Source of the DNA: an uncultured Clostridium sp.
GTDB taxonomy: Bacteria > Bacillota > Clostridia > TANB77 > CAG-508
Assembly: GCA_905203195.1 (NCBI GenBank)
Contig: CAJKVD010000020.1
Coordinates: forward strand, 1-8,794
DNA: 8,794 nucleotides
Direction of reading: 5' to 3'
Part shown: one piece after another, positions 6,699 to 8,794 of the stretch
Numbering within the stretch: position 1 is the stretch's first letter
How the letters are laid out: every line of letters begins with the position of its first letter
The notes under the pieces: model-generated
Database searches by the model: none
What the model saw: the letters and a program-made list of their open reading frames with translations, nothing else
What the model was told of the DNA's origin: nothing
Position numbers and translations under genes: made by a program

Positions 6699-7625
6699 TT
6701 AGATATTTTTATCTATTGGTGGTAATAGTTGTTTTTTTCTTGATACAACTCCTTCTAAAAATATCATATTGTCTTGTAATTCTTTGTTGAATGCATCCTC
6801 TACTGTTTTGCTTTTTTCTCCTAATGCTATTATTTGTGAATTACTGTTTAAGATATCTGTTATTGCTAGTACAAATAATGATAATTGGTTTTTATCTATT
6901 TCTGTTTTTATTGCTTTTTCTAATTCTTCTTTTCTTTTTAATACATCTTCTATACTTACTGTATTTACTTGGGCTATTACAAATTTTGTTCCGTTTTTGT
7001 CTAAACTTTTTGCGTCTAAGTTTATTAATTCTTCTGCTGAGAAATCGTCTAAATCTGTTCCTGCTTTTAACATTTCTAATCCATATTCTTCTATATTTAT
7101 ATTTGCTATTTTTCCTAATTCCTCTAATGCTTTTTTGTCGTATTCAGTTGTTGTTGGTGATTTTAATAATAGTGTGTCAGATATTATTGCACTTGCCATT
7201 AGGATTGCTTCTGTTCTTTCTATTTCATGTCCACGTTGTTTGAATTCTTCAAATAATATTGTTGATGTACATCCATATGGTTTTGCTGTGTAATATAATG
7301 GATTTGATGTTTCAAAATTTGATATTCTATGGTGGTCTGTTACTCCTAATATTTCTGCTTTTTCTATTCCTTCTACACTTTGATTGAATTCATTGTGGTC
7401 TACTAATAACACTTGTTGTCCTTCTTCTACTTTTTCTAGTAATTCTGGTGCTTTTATTCCTAAATAGTCTAATACATATTGTGTTTCTTTGTTTATGTTT
7501 CCTAATCTTCTTGCTTCTACACTATCCCATCCATCTTTGTGGCTTAATATTTCCCTTACTATACTTGAACAGATTGTGTCTGTGTCTGGATTTTTGTGTC
7601 CAAATACTAATACTTTATTTTCCAT
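6699..7625 (-). CDS. ppaC: Manganese-dependent inorganic pyrophosphatase (family II, DHH)
   Basis: Cytoplasmic enzyme hydrolysing pyrophosphate to two phosphates, which pulls DNA, RNA and activation reactions forward. At 308 residues it matches the short family II form (Bacillus subtilis PpaC is about 309), with no inserted CBS or DRTGG regulatory domains. Metal ligands are all visible: H10, D14 and D16 in GHKNPDTDT, D76 in VDHNEF, the DHH motif at 97-99, and D150 in IISDTLLL; these are each one position off the B. subtilis numbering. The C-terminal substrate-binding motif SRKKQ is at 295-299. Start ATG is supported by AAGGAG (7636-7641) ten bases upstream; a nearer ATG at 7633 is out of frame. 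It lies 121 bases downstream of hslO, with no terminator between them, so it is probably co-transcribed from the hslO promoter, although a weak promoter in the A-rich gap cannot be excluded. Confidence 0.96.
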   Translation of the reverse strand: MENKVLVFGHKNPDTDTICSSIVREILSHKDGWDSVEARRLGNINKETQYVLDYLGIKAPELLEKVEEGQQVLLVDHNEFNQSVEGIEKAEILGVTDHHRISNFETSNPLYYTAKPYGCTSTILFEEFKQRGHEIERTEAILMASAIISDTLLLKSPTTTEYDKKALEELGKIANINIEEYGLEMLKAGTDLDDFSAEELINLDAKSLDKNGTKFVIAQVNTVSIEDVLKRKEELEKAIKTEIDKNQLSLFVLAITDILNSNSQIIALGEKSKTVEDAFNKELQDNMIFLEGVVSRKKQLLPPIDKNI

Positions 7626-7746
7626 TTTTTCATTTCTCCTTTTTCTTATTTTTTATATTATTTTATTTTCTGGTCGATTTCTTTTTCTCTTTTTATTTTC
7701 TTGTTTTTTTACTTTTTTATTTTGCTTCTTTACTTTTTTTGCTTTT
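7626..7746 (-). other. A-rich, U-poor intergenic stretch between hslO and ppaC
   Basis: Read on the gene strand, this gap is almost all A with scattered G and few T or C, and includes two loose copies of an AAAAAAGTAAA-like unit. I see no hairpin terminator, no convincing -35/-10 pair and no open reading frame of note. The only functional site I can support in it is the ppaC ribosome binding site (7636-7641). Confidence 0.6.
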
Positions 7747-8628
7747 TTAAGCTTCTTCTTTTATTTTTTCTAGTTCTTCCTTTGTGAACATATATTTCTT
7801 ATTGCAGAAATGGCATGTTAATTCTGTTTTTTCATCTTCTTTTATGATTTTTTCTAATTCTTGTTTTCCTATTGTCTTTAGGGCTTCTGCCATATGCTCT
7901 TTTGAACAATCACATTCATACTTAGGTGTGATATTTTCTGTTAATACTTTTATGTTTTTGTCTCCTGTGATTTTTTCTCCTATTTCTTTTAATGTTAGTT
8001 TTTGATCTAACATTTTTGATACTGCTCCTGCTTTAAATATGTTTTGCTCTACATTTGATATATCTTCTTCTGTTGCATCTGGCATTGGTGTTATTATATA
8101 TCCTCCTGCTGATTTTACGCCATCTTTATTTACTAATACTCCTAGCCCTACTGCTGTATTTTTTTGTTCTGATTTTGCAAAATATTCTGCAAAGTCTTCT
8201 GCTATTTCTCCTGATACTAATGGGCATATTCCTATATATGGTTCTTTTAATCCTATATCTTTTATTACATTTATATATCCTTCTGTTCCAACTGCTCCAC
8301 TTACATCTAGTTTTCCAAATTCGTTTAATGGTATGTCTACATGTGGTTCTGTTACATATCCTTTTAGCTTTGGAAAATTATTTGCTGTTACTAATAAGAT
8401 TCCTGCTGGTCCATTTCCTTTTAGCTGTACTGTTATTTTATCTTTACTTGATTTCATCTCTGATGCCATGATACTGGTTATTGTAAGTAATCTTCCAAAT
8501 GCTGCTGTTGTTACTGGACTTAAATCATGTATTTTTCTTGCTTTTTCTACTAAATTTGTTGTGCTTGCACATATTACTGATACTCTTCCATCATATGCTA
8601 ACATTCTTATTATTTTGTCTTCATTCAC
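7747..8628 (-). CDS. hslO: Hsp33 redox-regulated holdase chaperone
   Basis: Cytoplasmic chaperone activated by oxidative unfolding; it holds unfolded proteins when reactive oxygen and heat coincide. From the GTG start the protein has 293 residues, typical for Hsp33. The N-terminal fold begins with the family's MLAYDGRVSV pattern (about 9-18). The C-terminal zinc redox switch is complete: C239-D-C241 and C272-H-F-C275, matching the CXC...CXXC arrangement of Escherichia coli Hsp33. The frame is open further upstream to an alternative start at 8703, but that lies above the promoter (8662-8690) and would not be transcribed; GTG at 8626-8628 has AAAGGAG eight bases upstream and gives the family's normal N-terminus. 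It is probably the first gene of a unit with ppaC. Confidence 0.95.
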   Translation of the reverse strand: MNEDKIIRMLAYDGRVSVICASTTNLVEKARKIHDLSPVTTAAFGRLLTITSIMASEMKSSKDKITVQLKGNGPAGILLVTANNFPKLKGYVTEPHVDIPLNEFGKLDVSGAVGTEGYINVIKDIGLKEPYIGICPLVSGEIAEDFAEYFAKSEQKNTAVGLGVLVNKDGVKSAGGYIITPMPDATEEDISNVEQNIFKAGAVSKMLDQKLTLKEIGEKITGDKNIKVLTENITPKYECDCSKEHMAEALKTIGKQELEKIIKEDEKTELTCHFCNKKYMFTKEELEKIKEEA

Positions 8629-8636
8629 ATTAAAGT

Positions 8637-8643
8637 CTCCTTT
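8637..8643 (-). promoter_or_regulatory. Ribosome binding site fixing the hslO GTG start
   Basis: AAAGGAG on the minus strand, eight bases before GTG at 8628-8626. Together with the promoter just upstream, this places the start 25 codons inside the longest open frame. Confidence 0.85.
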
Positions 8644-8661
8644 CTCTAGTTTTTCTTTCTT

Positions 8662-8690
8662 AATATAGCATATTATACTTGTTTTGTCAA
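8662..8690 (-). promoter_or_regulatory. Sigma-A-type promoter for hslO
   Basis: On the minus strand: -35 TTGACA (8685-8690), a 17-base spacer, and -10 TATATT (8662-8667) preceded by TG-C (extended -10). The predicted transcript starts near 8655, about 27 bases before the GTG start codon. The layout is nearly the same as that of the nlpC promoter. No CIRCE or CtsR-type direct repeat overlaps this promoter. Confidence 0.87.
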
Positions 8691-8752
8691 AGTATGTTCG
8701 CAATTTCTAATCAATATTAAAATTAAATATTTTTTATTTCTGTCAATCATTT

Positions 8753-8788
8753 TTGAAAATGTCTTAAAAAATTTTATTTATTAGCACT
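8753..8788 (+). promoter_or_regulatory. Possible divergent promoter with CIRCE-like left half-site at window edge
   Basis: On the plus strand TTGAAA (8753-8758) and TTTATT (8777-8782) are 18 bases apart, a weak promoter pair. TTAGCACT (8781-8788) is identical to the first eight bases of the HrcA operator CIRCE (TTAGCACTC, 9-base spacer, GAGTGCTAA); the ninth base is A instead of C. The other half would fall at about 8799-8807, outside the window, so the site cannot be confirmed. An 8-base match could arise by chance in a window this size. Confidence 0.3.
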
Positions 8789-8794
8789 AAATTT

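Noticed and set aside
8039..8668. 209-codon open frame on the plus strand
   Set aside because: Antisense to hslO, whose identity is secured by its zinc motifs; the composition is a reverse-strand shadow.
8629..8703. 25-codon N-terminal extension of Hsp33
   Set aside because: It would begin above the hslO promoter and lacks a ribosome binding site; the GTG at 8628 has both SD and family-typical N-terminus.
8741..8746. A second TTGACA on the minus strand upstream of hslO
   Set aside because: No good -10 box lies at 16-18 bases; the downstream promoter at 8662-8690 is far better.
1..8794. New defence, mobile or secondary-metabolite system; CRISPR; tRNA or rRNA; insertion sequence
   Set aside because: I saw no regularly spaced repeats, terminal inverted repeats with a transposase, tRNA cloverleaf ends or unknown multi-gene cassette. 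All large frames belong to known families, and the remaining gaps are 121 bases or shorter.

Overview
The window is strongly AT-rich DNA and reads as the chromosome of a low-GC Bacillota, most likely an anaerobic, uncultured Clostridia-type lineage. The reasons are an AT-driven codon choice, AGGAG-type ribosome binding sites before nearly every gene, a UVR-containing ClpC ATPase, a family II (Mn) pyrophosphatase, a BofC-like protein and standard code use (Trp is TGG, no sign of TGA recoding). The lineage call is inference; I cannot place it below class level.

Layout. Plus strand, left: the 3' part of clpC (1-1365, cut by the window edge), then a CDP-alcohol phosphatidyltransferase gene (pgsA-like, 1382-1975). 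A strong hairpin terminator (1991-2027) fills the 67-base gap to a convergent block. Minus strand, read right to left: hslO/Hsp33 (8628-7747), ppaC (7625-6699), a secreted SH3-NlpC/P60 cell-wall hydrolase (6579-5206), comEC (5184-2722) and a BofC-like membrane-anchored protein (2654-2043). Two very clear sigma-A-type promoters with extended -10 boxes (8662-8690 and 6629-6657) suggest two transcription units: hslO-ppaC, and nlpC-comEC-bofC-like. The last 90 bases (8704-8794) hold no gene I can support, but carry the left half of a possible CIRCE/HrcA operator at the very edge.

Function. Most of this is core housekeeping: protein quality control (ClpC, Hsp33), phospholipid synthesis, pyrophosphate removal, peptidoglycan cutting, and the DNA-uptake channel. 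I found no mobile element, CRISPR array, RNA gene, phage or defence system. The points worth a second look are small: a hairpin sequence shared between the 3' ends of the pgsA-like gene and ppaC, a matched pair of promoters, a perfect 11-bp inverted repeat just upstream of the bofC-like ribosome binding site, the grouping of a wall hydrolase, DNA channel and BofC-like protein in one probable operon, and the CIRCE-like half-site.
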